A stretch of 43,558 nucleotides of DNA, from contig JAWOJB010000092.1 in assembly GCA_046484325.1 (NCBI GenBank), forward strand, positions 1-43,558, in the 5' to 3' direction. The notes beneath the pieces are model-generated. The model was not told the origin of the DNA, made no database searches, and saw only the letters and a list, made by a program, of their open reading frames with translations. The position numbers and the translations under genes were made by a program. Numbering within the stretch: the first letter of the stretch is position 1; each line of letters starts with the position of its first letter. Below, one piece after another: positions 7,079 through 15,956 of this stretch. The stretch is from JAWOJB01 sp046484325 (GTDB taxonomy: Bacteria; Actinomycetota; Acidimicrobiia; Spongiisociales; ZC4RG35).

Positions 7079-7757
7079 GCAGGTTCGGCTGGTCGAGGTC
7101 CTCGGGCACCTGCCCCATGCCTCCAACACCACGGTGCTGGCGGCTGCCGAGGACGGCGGATTGTGGGTGTACAAGCCCGTGGCCGGCGAGCAGCCGTTGT
7201 GGGACTTCGGCTGGCAGACGCTGGCAGCCCGCGAGGTGCTGACCTTCGAGGTCGCCGACGCGATGGGCATGCCGATCGTCCCCGTCACCCTGCCGGCACA
7301 GGGACCCTACGGCCCGGGATCGGCCCAGCGGTTCCTCGACGAGGACGAGGACTGGGATCCCCGCCCCATGTTCCGGCCGGTCCTCGACCCCGTGCTCTGG
7401 TCGGTGGCCGTACTCGACGTCGTCACGAACAACGCCGATCGCAAGCTGGGCCACCTCCTGCGCGATCGTCCATCCGGCCGGGTCTACGCCATCGACAACG
7501 GGCTCACCTTCCACCCGGCTCCCAAGCTGCGAACCGTCCTGTGGGGATTCGCCGGCGAACCGCTCCCGGTCGAGCACGTCGAGCGGCTCGAGCGGTTGCT
7601 GCGGGCGCTCGACGCCGGCCTGCAGGATCGGGTCGCATCGATGCTCGGCCGGGCCGAAGCCACGGCGCTCGCCGCCCGGACCAGCGATCTCCTGTCGAGG
7701 CCCGAACATCCCTACCCCCCGGACGACCGGCCCGCGGTACCGTGGCCGGTGTGGTGA
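7056..7757 (+). CDS. SCO1521 family protein (PI3/4-kinase-like fold)
   Basis: A 233-residue protein with a phosphatidylinositol 3/4-kinase-like (HipA-related) catalytic pattern: WVYKP with Lys40 as probable nucleotide-binding lysine, NNADRK at 125-130 as the catalytic loop, and AIDNGLTFH near 145-153 as the metal-binding aspartate segment. It is the third gene of a conserved actinobacterial trio. ATG 7056 was chosen, inside the DUF3090 gene, because upstream sequence in this frame is only the shadow of that gene. Substrate is not known. Confidence 0.88.
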   Translation: MPARPATEQVRLVEVLGHLPHASNTTVLAAAEDGGLWVYKPVAGEQPLWDFGWQTLAAREVLTFEVADAMGMPIVPVTLPAQGPYGPGSAQRFLDEDEDWDPRPMFRPVLDPVLWSVAVLDVVTNNADRKLGHLLRDRPSGRVYAIDNGLTFHPAPKLRTVLWGFAGEPLPVEHVERLERLLRALDAGLQDRVASMLGRAEATALAARTSDLLSRPEHPYPPDDRPAVPWPVW

Positions 7758-8995
7758 GCCGGGGCGGTCTGCGGCGAGACGTGGGGCTCGTCGGCGCCGT
7801 GGCGATGGGCCTCGGGTCCATCCTGGGCACCGGGGTCTTCGTCTCGATCGCCATCGCCACCGGTGTGGCCGGGAGCGCCATCCTGCTCGCCGTGCCCCTG
7901 GCTGCCCTCGTGGCCACCGCCAACGGCCTCTCGTCGGCCCAGCTGGCGGCCGCCCATCCGGTGTCGGGAGGCACCTACGAGTACGGGTACCGCTACCTGT
8001 CGCCGTCGGCGGGGTTCGCGGCCGGCTGGCTCTTCCTCCTCGCCAAGACCGCCTCGGCGGCCACCGCCGCCCTCGGGTTCGCCGGATACGTGATCGTCGC
8101 CTTCGGATGGAACCCGGAGCTGGCCGTGCCCCTGGCGGTCGGAGGTGTGGCGGTGCTGACCGTGGTCGTGGCAGGTGGAGTGCGACGCTCGAACACGGCC
8201 AACGTCGCCATCGTGACGCTGACGCTGGTGGCCCTCGCGGCCTTTATCCTGACCGGGATCTTCACCGGCGAGAACCCGATCCGGATCGCCGACGGGGACC
8301 TCCGTCTTCCGTCGCTGCTCGAGGCCACGGCACTCATGTTCGTGGCCTACACGGGCTACGGACGGATCGCCACCATGGGCGAAGAGGTACGTGACCCGGC
8401 CCGGACCATCCCCGTGGCCGTCGTGGTGGCCCTGGCCGTGACCGCCGTGCTCTACCTCGGAGTGGCGCTGGCCGGCCTCCGCCTCGGAGGTGCCGACGGC
8501 TTCGCCGCCGCCGTCGTCGCGGAGGGCGCCCCCCTTGCCGCCATGCTCGACGGGGGCGTTGCCCGCGCAATCGAGGTCGGCGCGGTGACCGCCATGCTGG
8601 GCGTGCTCCTCAACCTGATCCTCGGCTTGTCGAGGGTGTGGCTCGCCATGGGCCGGCGCACCGACATGCCCGCCGCGCTCGCCAGGGTGGCGCCCTCGGG
8701 CTCCCCCGTGACCGCCGTGGTGTGGACCGGGGCCGTGGTCGGCGGGACGGCGATGATCGGAGACGTCCGCGTCACCTGGACCTTCTCGGCATTCACCGTC
8801 CTCCTGTACTACGCCATCACCAACCTGGCTACGCTACGGCTGCCTTTGGCCGATCGGCGCTTCCCCCGGTGGGTGGCGTGGTCCGGTCTCGCCGCCTGCG
8901 CCTTCCTGGCCTGGTGGGTCGACCCGGTGACGTGGCTGGCCGGCATGGGTTTGCTCGCCGTCGGGTTCGGGGCCCGGGCGTTCTACCGGCGCTGA
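7754..8995 (+). CDS. APC-superfamily amino acid permease
   Basis: A 413-residue integral membrane transporter with about 12 hydrophobic segments. The first helix carries the APC substrate loop GLGSILGTGVFVS, and the sixth-helix region reads LLEATALMFVAYTGYGRIATMGEEVRDP, the usual APC motif. The start is GTG 7754, overlapping the previous stop (GTGA); GTG 7751 is also possible. Substrate cannot be told from sequence. Only 22 nt separate it from the convergent gene on the right. Confidence 0.92.
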   Translation: MSRGGLRRDVGLVGAVAMGLGSILGTGVFVSIAIATGVAGSAILLAVPLAALVATANGLSSAQLAAAHPVSGGTYEYGYRYLSPSAGFAAGWLFLLAKTASAATAALGFAGYVIVAFGWNPELAVPLAVGGVAVLTVVVAGGVRRSNTANVAIVTLTLVALAAFILTGIFTGENPIRIADGDLRLPSLLEATALMFVAYTGYGRIATMGEEVRDPARTIPVAVVVALAVTAVLYLGVALAGLRLGGADGFAAAVVAEGAPLAAMLDGGVARAIEVGAVTAMLGVLLNLILGLSRVWLAMGRRTDMPAALARVAPSGSPVTAVVWTGAVVGGTAMIGDVRVTWTFSAFTVLLYYAITNLATLRLPLADRRFPRWVAWSGLAACAFLAWWVDPVTWLAGMGLLAVGFGARAFYRR

Positions 8996-9017
8996 AGCGC
9001 AGGGAGAGGTCGGAATC

Positions 9018-9701
9018 TCAGACCGCGGCGGGGACCCGTTGGCGGGTCTTCACCTCAAATCCGCCGGAGGCCACCACAACGTTCACCCGCAGGACCGGGG
9101 CATCCGGGGCCGTGTCGTGCATCCGGGCCTTGTTCGACCACCCTCCGAACAGTGGGATCCCCGACACCACGACCTTCCAGTGCTCGGGCACGATCACGTC
9201 GCCGCCGCCGAAGAGCACGAGCGCGTCGATCACGGCCCGGTCCTCGATCTCGGCCTCCGTGAGGTCGATGCTCGCCGCGCCGAACGCGGCCAGCATCGTC
9301 GCCCCCCGGAACCGGAGCGACGTCGACTTCGCCTCGGCGCCCGAGAAGATCCCGATCGTCGTGATGCCGTCTCGAGCGTCACCGGAGTCGGATTCCTGTC
9401 CCTCGAAGAGGAACATCACCCCGGCCACGATTGCGGCAAGGGGCAGGAACACGAGACCCGGGCTCACGTCGATGAGACCCGTCGTGAAGAGCAGCATCAC
9501 GAGCCCGAAGACGATCAACAACGACGGTGCCAGCAGGGGCCGGGGCCCCCCGAAGATCTGGATCCCGCCCAGGACGATGAAGACGACGGGCCACCAGGTC
9601 CCTATGAACGCCCAGGCGTCCACCCAGCCCGTCAGGTCCATCAAGAACAGCACCCCGACCCCGATGAGGGTCAGGCCCAACAGCACACGGCCGATTCGCA
9701 C
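9018..9701 (-). CDS. LiaF-like membrane protein (cell wall-active antibiotics response domain)
   Basis: A 227-residue protein. Four hydrophobic segments fill residues about 5-102 (LiaI/LiaF-like transmembrane region), followed by a beta-helix-like C-terminal domain (DUF2154 type) with repeated FGAASIDL and LFGGGDVIVPEHWKVVV units. LiaF proteins of Bacillus restrain an envelope-stress two-component system. The start is GTG 9701, preceded by GGAGGAGG. Two other proteins with this C-terminal domain are encoded at 20837 and 28076. Confidence 0.85.
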   Translation of the reverse strand: MRIGRVLLGLTLIGVGVLFLMDLTGWVDAWAFIGTWWPVVFIVLGGIQIFGGPRPLLAPSLLIVFGLVMLLFTTGLIDVSPGLVFLPLAAIVAGVMFLFEGQESDSGDARDGITTIGIFSGAEAKSTSLRFRGATMLAAFGAASIDLTEAEIEDRAVIDALVLFGGGDVIVPEHWKVVVSGIPLFGGWSNKARMHDTAPDAPVLRVNVVVASGGFEVKTRQRVPAAV

Positions 9702-9779
9702 GCTCGCCTCCTCCCCGGACCAGCCTGCCGGGTTAGGCGGCGGGCCGGCCAGGAGCGATAGGCACGGCCGCTGGTTACG

Positions 9780-11714
9780 TCAGCGGCTGCGGACGTAGTC
9801 GGCGACCACGAGGTCGCCGAGCTCGTCGCCCGATGCGAAGAACACTCGTCCGTGGACGATCCGGGCGAGATGGTCGATGAAGTCCACGAGCCCCGGGGAC
9901 TTCTCGAGCATGAAGACGTTCATCGTCACGCCTGTCCGTGAAAGCCTCAACGCCTCCCGAAAGGTCCGGTCGAGGGTCTCACGAACCGGCGGCCAGTGGA
10001 AGAAGACCCGTTCGCCCTCGAGATGGGCGGTCGGCTCGCCGTCGGTGACGAGCAGTACCTGCTTGGCCGCATCACGCTCCTTGGCGAGCAGCCGCCCGGC
10101 GAGGAGAAAGGCGTGCTCCATGTTCGTCCCGTACACGGGCTCCCAGTCGACCTCGGCCAGGTCGGCCGGGGACATTCGGCGGGCGTAGTCGCTGAAGCCG
10201 ACGATCCACAGCCGGTCCTCTGGGTAGGACGAGGCGATGAGGGTGTGGAGAGCCAGAGCCGTGCGCTTGGCGGGAAGCCAGTGCCCGCGTAGGGGCATCG
10301 AGCGCGACATGTCGAGGAGGAGCACGGTGGCCACGCGCGTGCGCTGCTCCGCCTCTTCGACCTCGAAGTCGTCGGGATGGAGCCGGACGCCCGAGGTGGA
10401 CGGGCCCGACCTGAGGACGGCGTTGTGAAGGCTCCGGCGCAGGTCCAGCCGGAACGGGTCACCGAACCGCCATGGCCGGGAGGCGCCGGTCGGCTCGTCG
10501 ACGCCACCCGCCGCGTCGACGTCGTGGGAGCCGGCCAGTCCGGGCTGAAGTCGCTGGAACACCCGCGCCAGCGCACGCTCCCCCAGTTTGCGCACCCCGC
10601 GAGGCGTGAGCTGCAGTCGGCCGGCGCTTCGGGCCACGATGCCGGCGTCCTCGAGCATGCGCTCGATCCGGCGGAGACGCTCCAGGTCCCGGGCGGCCGA
10701 GTCCCCGAGCGTGGCCCGCAGGGCGTCGACGTCGACGTCCTCGAGCGAGGCACCTGGGTAGTCCTGCCCGAGGGCGCGCCCCAGCTCGTCGAGTCGTGAA
10801 GCCCGGTCGATGGCGTCGAGCCCCTCGGAGAGGCCCATGGGCTCGGAGCCCGTCTCGACGGGCTCGTCCCACGGACGGCCGGGGGCGACGGCTCGCAGGT
10901 TGCGGGTGAGTCGGTCCATCTCGAAGGCGAGGTCCAGGTCCTCGAGCACCTCCTTCATGAGCCGATCCATCTCGGCCCGCTGCTCGGGGGTCATCGACGC
11001 CATGAGACGCGAGAAGGCGGCGGCCCTCCCGGCCAGGACGTCGAGGAGCTCGTCGAAGGAGGCCGGGGCCTCGGGAAAGAACCCACCGTGCCGGCGCATG
11101 AACTCGTCGAACCGCTCCTGGGACGGTCCCATCCCCTGGCCCCGCAGCTCCAGCATCTCGTTCAGGTCGGCGACCATGTCGCTCAGCCGGCGCCGGTCCT
11201 CGTCTGAGAACCCCTCCATGCCCTCCGCCAGCCGCCGGAACGTGGTGTCGAGGGCCTGGCGGCGCAGCTCGTCGAGCAGCGCCTCGAAGGCCTCCTGCGC
11301 CTCTGGCGAGCGCCAGGTGTGTTCCCTGAGACGGCGGACGCGGTCGGCGGCGTTCTCCGGGAGCGCGTCGAGGGCAACCTCGGCGAACCGGGCGTCATCC
11401 GAATCGTCGTCGGCGAGTGCCCGACGCTCGGTCTCCGTGATCTCGTCGAGCCGCTCGCGCACCCCGGCCAGCGGATCCGGCGCACCCATCCGCTCCTGGC
11501 CGAGTCTGCGGATGTGCTCGATCCGCTCCCGCAGCCGATGGAGCCCCTCGAAACGGCCCTCCATCCCCTCCTGGAGCAGACGGCGGAGCGCGTGGTCGAT
11601 CCCCCATCCGTCGAGAACGTCCTCGGAGAGCCGCTCTGCGAGGTCGTCGACGGGGAGTTGCGCTTCGAACGGGTCCTGGCTTCCGTCCCAGCGCGAGTAG
11701 CGGGACCGGGTCAC
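9780..11714 (-). CDS. VWA-domain protein, partner of MoxR-type ATPase
   Basis: A 644-residue protein with a long helical, charged N-terminal two-thirds and a C-terminal von Willebrand A domain. The MIDAS motif DMSRSM is near residues 468-473, with a conserved threonine region (YGTNMEH) and a VTDGEPT segment. VWA plus MoxR/Mg-chelatase-like ATPase pairs act as metal-dependent chaperones or insertases. The start GTG 11714 (VTRSRYSRWDG) was chosen over GTG 11750, because GAGG lies just upstream and the longer start falls in a hairpin. It follows the ATPase gene on the same strand. The 69-nt gap between them holds the 53-bp repeated element. Confidence 0.88.
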   Translation of the reverse strand: MTRSRYSRWDGSQDPFEAQLPVDDLAERLSEDVLDGWGIDHALRRLLQEGMEGRFEGLHRLRERIEHIRRLGQERMGAPDPLAGVRERLDEITETERRALADDDSDDARFAEVALDALPENAADRVRRLREHTWRSPEAQEAFEALLDELRRQALDTTFRRLAEGMEGFSDEDRRRLSDMVADLNEMLELRGQGMGPSQERFDEFMRRHGGFFPEAPASFDELLDVLAGRAAAFSRLMASMTPEQRAEMDRLMKEVLEDLDLAFEMDRLTRNLRAVAPGRPWDEPVETGSEPMGLSEGLDAIDRASRLDELGRALGQDYPGASLEDVDVDALRATLGDSAARDLERLRRIERMLEDAGIVARSAGRLQLTPRGVRKLGERALARVFQRLQPGLAGSHDVDAAGGVDEPTGASRPWRFGDPFRLDLRRSLHNAVLRSGPSTSGVRLHPDDFEVEEAEQRTRVATVLLLDMSRSMPLRGHWLPAKRTALALHTLIASSYPEDRLWIVGFSDYARRMSPADLAEVDWEPVYGTNMEHAFLLAGRLLAKERDAAKQVLLVTDGEPTAHLEGERVFFHWPPVRETLDRTFREALRLSRTGVTMNVFMLEKSPGLVDFIDHLARIVHGRVFFASGDELGDLVVADYVRSR

Positions 11715-11727
11715 GCCCTGCCTCGGA

Positions 11728-11780
11728 CCGAACCGTGGGCCGGGGAACACGCTGAGTGTGTTCCCCAGCCCTGGGTTGGT
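11728..11780 (-). repeat. Copy A of a 53-bp repeated intergenic element
   Basis: Read on the minus strand from 11780, this segment aligns without gaps to 31560-31508 with 43 of 53 identities by hand count; both begin ACCAACCCAGGG and end CGGTTCGG. It lies between the ATPase and VWA genes. In this copy GGGGAACAC (11742-11750) can pair with GTGTTCCCC (11758-11766), forming a 9-bp hairpin. Function is unknown. Confidence 0.7.
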
Positions 11781-11783
11781 TCT

Positions 11784-13175
11784 TCAGGAGACATAGCGGT
11801 CGCCGTCCTTGTTCAGGCGGCGGGTGAGGTGCAGACCCTCACAGGCGAACTCGACCGCCGAGGCGGCGTCGCCGGGGGATTCACCCCGCATACCGAGCCG
11901 CAGGAGCAGCCCGGTGACGTCGAGGCCGCCCACCTGGGCCAGCAGCCGGTCGGTGGGCACGAGGTCGCCCACCTCGAGGCTGCCGCCTCCGTCGAAGAAC
12001 TCGAGGACCGGCGCCCACTCGTACCCGGCGAGATGCTCCCGGAACACCTCGAGGACCGCCTGTGCCAGCAGCCGCCGGAGGATCTCCAGCCCCCGGCCCT
12101 CCTCGAAGCCCTCGAACTCGACCCTCCCCAGCGACGACTGGATGATGGCGTCGAGGTCCGAGATGCGGGGCACCGCCTCCGCCTCGCCGGTGCGCACCGC
12201 CCGCCGGACCGCCGACGCGACCAGGGTCTCGAGGTTGGCGATCGAGAGCCGGACCGACACCCCCGAACGGTGGTCGACGTGTCCGGAGGCTCGTACCTGG
12301 TGGCTGAACTCGGCGATCACGTCCTCCATGAACGCGGGGACGTTCACGGGCACCCCCGCCGCCGGGGGCTCTGCCTCCTGGCGCATGATGGCGATCTCGT
12401 CCTGGCGGACGTGTGGGTAGTGGGTGCGGATCTCGGACCCGAACCGGTCCTTGAGCGGTGTGATGATCCTGCCCCGGTTCGTGTAGTCCTCCGGGTTCGC
12501 CGTGGCCACGAGCAACAGATCGAGCGGGAGCCGGACATTGAAGCCCCGGATCTGGACGTCGCGCTCCTCGAGCACATTGAGCAACGACACCTGGATCCGC
12601 GGTGGGAGATCGGGCAGCTCGTTGATCGAGAAGATGCCGCGATGGGTTCGCGGGACGAGTCCATAGTGGATGACGAGCTCGTCGGACAGATAGCGGCCCT
12701 CGGCCACGCGGATCGGGTCGACGTCGCCGATGAGATCGGCTACGGCGGTGTCGGGTGTGGCCAGCTTCTCGCCGAACCGGCGATCCCGGCCCAGCCAGCG
12801 GATCGGGGTGGCCTCGCCCTCCTCGGCGAGCCGTTGCCGGCAGTGGGCGCACACCGGGCGGTACGGCGAGTCGTTGATCTCGCAATCCTCCACCACCGGG
12901 GTGACGGGGTCGAGCAGCTCGACCAGCCGGCGGATCAAGCGCGTCTTCGCCTGGCCCCGCTCCCCCAACAGGATGAGGTCGTGCCCGGCGAGGATGGCGC
13001 GCTCGAGGGCAGGGATGACCGTGTCACCGTACCCGACGATCCCCGGGAAAAGCGCTTCCCCCGCGCGCATCCGGCTGATGAGGTTGGCCCGGAGCTCCTC
13101 CTTCACCGACCGGTCGACCCACCCCGAGTCCCGCAGCTCGCCGACGGTCCTGGCATCGGTGGGATGGCGCGTCAT
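11784..13175 (-). CDS. MoxR/Mg-chelatase-like AAA+ ATPase with cysteine-rich insert
   Basis: A 463-residue AAA+ ATPase. The P-loop is GERGQAKTR at residues 71-79, a form typical of this subfamily rather than the classical GxxGxGK. After it comes an insert with CEINDSPYRPVCAHC, a likely metal-binding cysteine group. The Walker B area reads GIFSINELPDL, followed by a sensor ATANPEDYTNRGR and arginine-rich RLPL/DRFGSEIR segments. It should drive remodelling of an unknown target with the VWA partner downstream. ATG 13175 was chosen because TATGGT lies 7 nt upstream (leaderless); the longer frame to 13295 is unlikely. Confidence 0.9.
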   Translation of the reverse strand: MTRHPTDARTVGELRDSGWVDRSVKEELRANLISRMRAGEALFPGIVGYGDTVIPALERAILAGHDLILLGERGQAKTRLIRRLVELLDPVTPVVEDCEINDSPYRPVCAHCRQRLAEEGEATPIRWLGRDRRFGEKLATPDTAVADLIGDVDPIRVAEGRYLSDELVIHYGLVPRTHRGIFSINELPDLPPRIQVSLLNVLEERDVQIRGFNVRLPLDLLLVATANPEDYTNRGRIITPLKDRFGSEIRTHYPHVRQDEIAIMRQEAEPPAAGVPVNVPAFMEDVIAEFSHQVRASGHVDHRSGVSVRLSIANLETLVASAVRRAVRTGEAEAVPRISDLDAIIQSSLGRVEFEGFEEGRGLEILRRLLAQAVLEVFREHLAGYEWAPVLEFFDGGGSLEVGDLVPTDRLLAQVGGLDVTGLLLRLGMRGESPGDAASAVEFACEGLHLTRRLNKDGDRYVS

Positions 13176-13182
13176 CGCCGGA

Positions 13183-13188
13183 ACCATA
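13183..13188 (-). promoter_or_regulatory. -10 box TATGGT of ATPase/VWA operon (leaderless)
   Basis: TATGGT is 7 nt upstream of ATG 13175 on the minus strand. Confidence 0.6.
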
Positions 13189-13249
13189 CGCGCCGGTCCC
13201 GGGTAGCGGCGCCCGAGACCGGGCCTTTGGGGTCGAGATCCGAGCTGCG

Positions 13250-13255
13250 TATCGT
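13250..13255 (+). promoter_or_regulatory. Possible -10 box TATCGT of LLM gene
   Basis: Transcription would start about 7 nt downstream, near 13262. That leaves too little leader for ATG 13270 but enough for the AGGAG (13278-13282) that serves GTG 13288. Confidence 0.4.
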
Positions 13256-13287
13256 GCCCAAGGAGCCGAATGCCGACAGGAGTCGCC

Positions 13288-14277
13288 GTGACCAAGTTCG
13301 CCTATTTCTGCGGCCACGAGCAGTGGCAACCCGAGGAGCTCGTCCGCCACGCCGTGCTGGCGGAAGAGGCCGGCTTCGACATGGTGGTGGTTTCCGAGCA
13401 CTTCCATCCCTGGGTGGACGACCGGTCTGCCGCCGGGTTCGCCTTCGCCACGATCGGGGCGATGGCCAATGCCACCAACCGCCTGGAGTTCGCCACCGGT
13501 GTGACCACCCCGCTCTGGCGGTTCCACCCGGGGGTGGTGGCCCAGGCCGCCGCCACCCTCGACCGGCTCAGCGGCGGGCGCTTCAATCTCGGCGTGGGGA
13601 CCGGCGAGAACATCAACGAGGGCCCGCTCGGGTACGAGTTCCCCGCCTACCGGGAACGGGCCGAGCGGATGGCCGAGGCGCTCGAGATCATGCGCCGGCT
13701 ACTCGATGGTGAGAAGCTGACCTTCAACGGCACGTACTACCGCACCGATCGGGCCAAGCTCTATTCGCCCCCGATCGGGCCCGTGCCCTTGTGGCTGGCC
13801 GCCGGGGGGCCGAAGTCGGCCGAGCTGGCGGCCCGGATGGCCGACGGGATCATCACCTCGGTCAAGGACCCGGTCGACACGATCGCCAAGGTGATCGAGC
13901 CGGCGGCGGCGGCCGCCGCCGAGGCCGGGCGTGATGCTCCCAAGGTGCTCGCCACCCGCTGGTCGGTCTTCGCCTCCGATCTCGACGAGGCGTGGGAAGC
14001 CCTGTTCTCGTGGCGCGGCCTGCGGGCACCCGGCCGGCTGGAGGCGGTGGATCCCCGTGACCTGCGCGAACGCGCCGACGCCCTGCCCCGGGACGAGGTA
14101 CTCGGCCGCTACTCACTCGTGGCCGACGCCGACCAGATCGTCGAGACCTACCTGCCGCTCGTCGCCGAGGTTGGCGCCGACATCGTCACGCTGCAGATGA
14201 CGTCGCTCGACCAGGAGGGCCTCATCGAGTTCCTGGGCGCCGAGGTGCTCCCCCGCCTGCGAGCCGCGGCCTCCTGA
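13288..14277 (+). CDS. F420-dependent LLM-class oxidoreductase (TIGR03557-like)
   Basis: A 329-residue luciferase-like TIM-barrel enzyme. The opening TKFAYFCGHEQWQPEEL strand, SEHFHPW, the GVTTPLWRFHPGVVAQAAATL helix and GVGTGENINE are characteristic of the F420-dependent glucose-6-phosphate dehydrogenase-related subgroup. Substrate is uncertain. Two starts compete: ATG 13270 (AAGGAG 4 nt upstream) and GTG 13288 (AGGAG 5 nt upstream). The TATCGT -10 at 13250 favours GTG 13288. It is convergent with the lipoprotein gene, 7 nt away. Confidence 0.88.
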   Translation: MTKFAYFCGHEQWQPEELVRHAVLAEEAGFDMVVVSEHFHPWVDDRSAAGFAFATIGAMANATNRLEFATGVTTPLWRFHPGVVAQAAATLDRLSGGRFNLGVGTGENINEGPLGYEFPAYRERAERMAEALEIMRRLLDGEKLTFNGTYYRTDRAKLYSPPIGPVPLWLAAGGPKSAELAARMADGIITSVKDPVDTIAKVIEPAAAAAAEAGRDAPKVLATRWSVFASDLDEAWEALFSWRGLRAPGRLEAVDPRDLRERADALPRDEVLGRYSLVADADQIVETYLPLVAEVGADIVTLQMTSLDQEGLIEFLGAEVLPRLRAAAS

Positions 14278-14284
14278 CCACCGC

Positions 14285-14950
14285 TCACTCGTCGAGTAGG
14301 GAGAGGATCGAGAAGACGATCTGACGGACCTCGGCGGAGACGCCCGCCCGCGAGCGAAGCGCCATCAGCGAAGGTCGCTGGTCGCGGATGAGGTCGAGCA
14401 TCCGCTCGGCCTCGGGCCGGGGGTCGGCCTCGAGCGACTCCACCACCTGCGCCAGGTTGCCGGCGAGCACAGGCCCGAACGACGCCAGCACGTCGACCTG
14501 CCAGCCGCCGTCGCGGCGCGAGACCAGGGTCGCCCCCTGGGTCCCCGCCCCGGCGAGGACGACCTCGGAGAACGCTCCAGTGACGGGGATTCCCCGAACC
14601 CGCTGGACGGTGACGAGCGTGGGGTCGTCGGGAAGATCGAGACGGTCGCCGAAGCCGGCCCAGAAGTTGGCCGCCACCGCCCGTCGGGCGGCATCGTCGA
14701 GGGCCACCGCCTCACGGACCGGCATGCCCTCGAGGAGGGCGACGATGGGCATCTGGTCGAGCGCCGTCAGGCCGGCGGCCGCCTCAGGCTCGCCGGCGAT
14801 CACCGCCCGCATGACGCCGGCGGCTGCCTCGCCCGGGTCGGCCGCCCCGACCTCCGCCGCCGGCTCCTCCCCGACGGTCGAGTCGGTGGCACCCGTGCAG
14901 GCGCCGAGGACGGCGACCGCCAGCAGCCCGGCGAGGAGCCGGCGGGTCAC
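14285..14950 (-). CDS. Lipoprotein of unknown function
   Basis: A 221-residue protein with a signal peptide and lipobox (RRLLAGLLAVAVLGAC), so it should be lipid-anchored outside the cytoplasmic membrane. The rest is alanine- and leucine-rich with no recognised domain. The GTG start at 14950 overlaps the stop of the LLM gene (GTGA), so the two are translationally coupled, which suggests a linked role that cannot be named. Confidence 0.8.
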   Translation of the reverse strand: MTRRLLAGLLAVAVLGACTGATDSTVGEEPAAEVGAADPGEAAAGVMRAVIAGEPEAAAGLTALDQMPIVALLEGMPVREAVALDDAARRAVAANFWAGFGDRLDLPDDPTLVTVQRVRGIPVTGAFSEVVLAGAGTQGATLVSRRDGGWQVDVLASFGPVLAGNLAQVVESLEADPRPEAERMLDLIRDQRPSLMALRSRAGVSAEVRQIVFSILSLLDE

Positions 14951-15930
14951 GCCGGAGCCAGCACTCGCAGCGTCTCCTCCACCACGGCGCGGTCGGGAGA
15001 GAGCACGCTGAGCGCCGCCGTCGTGACGCCCGCCCCGGCGAAAGCGTCGAGGCGATCCCGAACGGCGCCGCCGTCGCCGACCAGTGTGAGCCGGTCGACG
15101 AGGCCGTCGTGGACGGCCCTCGCCACCGCCTCCCGGTCGCGGGCGGCCCACCCCTCGGCGATGGCGGCGGCCTCGTCCTCGAACCCCATCCAGGCCAGGA
15201 AGCGGTTGTACACGGGCTGGGCGAGATAGGGGCCGAGGAAGGTCCGCCGGAGGACCTCACGGACCGGGGCGGGGTCGTCGGTGACCGCCACCTGGAGTCT
15301 GGCCATCACCCCGAACCCGGCCGGGTCCCGTCCCGCCGCTGCGGCCCCGTGCCGGACCTCGGCCAGCTGCCGCGGCACCACCTCCGCCGGCATCATGTTG
15401 AGACACACGCCGTCGCCGACCGCGCCCGCCACCCGCAGCATCCCCGGGTTCAGCGCTCCGACGTAGACGGACACGGGTCCCGCCGCCGGCGCCGCGTTCC
15501 GGAACCGCCTCATCGCCACCGTCCGCCCCTCGAAGTCACCCACCTCGTCGAGGCCGGCCCGAACGGCCTCGGCGGTCTCGCGGACCCTCGTGAGCGGCCG
15601 CTCGAAGGCCACCCCGTTCCATCCGTCGACGATCGCCTCGGACGACGAGCCGATCCCCAGCCGGAACGGCCGGCCGGCGAGGACCTGCGATACCGAGCTC
15701 GCGGCCATGGCCAGCACGGCCGGGGTCCGGGTATAGGCAGGGACCACCGCCACCCCGACGGTCATCCGCTCGGTGGCAGCGGCGGTGGCCGCCGCTGTCA
15801 CGAAGGCTTCGGGCCCGGCGACCTCCGAGAGCCACGCCTCCCCGTATCCGAGCTCCTCGGCCCAACGGGCGAGAGAGGCGAGCTCGGGAACGGTGAGTCC
15901 GGGGGTGGTGAGGCTGAGTGCGAGGTCCAT
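14947..15930 (-). CDS. LLM-class F420-dependent oxidoreductase
   Basis: A 327-residue luciferase-like monooxygenase fold protein (MDLALSLTTPGLTVPELASLARWAEELGYGE is the usual N-terminal strand and helix; FRLGIGSSSEAIVDGW is the cofactor-loop region). It probably binds F420 or flavin and oxidises or reduces an unknown substrate. ATG 15930 has TAGCGT 8 nt upstream. Followed by the coupled lipoprotein gene. It is only distantly similar to the LLM enzyme encoded at 13288. Confidence 0.9.
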   Translation of the reverse strand: MDLALSLTTPGLTVPELASLARWAEELGYGEAWLSEVAGPEAFVTAAATAAATERMTVGVAVVPAYTRTPAVLAMAASSVSQVLAGRPFRLGIGSSSEAIVDGWNGVAFERPLTRVRETAEAVRAGLDEVGDFEGRTVAMRRFRNAAPAAGPVSVYVGALNPGMLRVAGAVGDGVCLNMMPAEVVPRQLAEVRHGAAAAGRDPAGFGVMARLQVAVTDDPAPVREVLRRTFLGPYLAQPVYNRFLAWMGFEDEAAAIAEGWAARDREAVARAVHDGLVDRLTLVGDGGAVRDRLDAFAGAGVTTAALSVLSPDRAVVEETLRVLAPA

Positions 15931-15938
15931 GGGGTGCC

Positions 15939-15944
15939 ACGCTA
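15939..15944 (-). promoter_or_regulatory. -10 box TAGCGT of LLM gene (leaderless)
   Basis: TAGCGT is 8 nt upstream of ATG 15930 on the minus strand. Confidence 0.55.
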
Positions 15945-15956
15945 CCGGCGGAGGCG

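Noticed and set aside
9039..9761. Charged + strand frame opposite the LiaF-like gene
   Set aside because: The sequence is low-complexity antisense without a domain; the minus-strand gene has GGAGGAGG before its GTG and a known fold.
11742..11766. Hairpin GGGGAACAC/GTGTTCCCC read as a simple terminator between the ATPase and VWA genes
   Set aside because: No T-run follows and the two genes form a functional pair, so it is better explained as part of the 53-bp repeated element.
11319..13230. Long + strand frame across the MoxR-type ATPase gene
   Set aside because: High GC opens antisense frames; the minus-strand protein has clear AAA+ motifs and a promoter.
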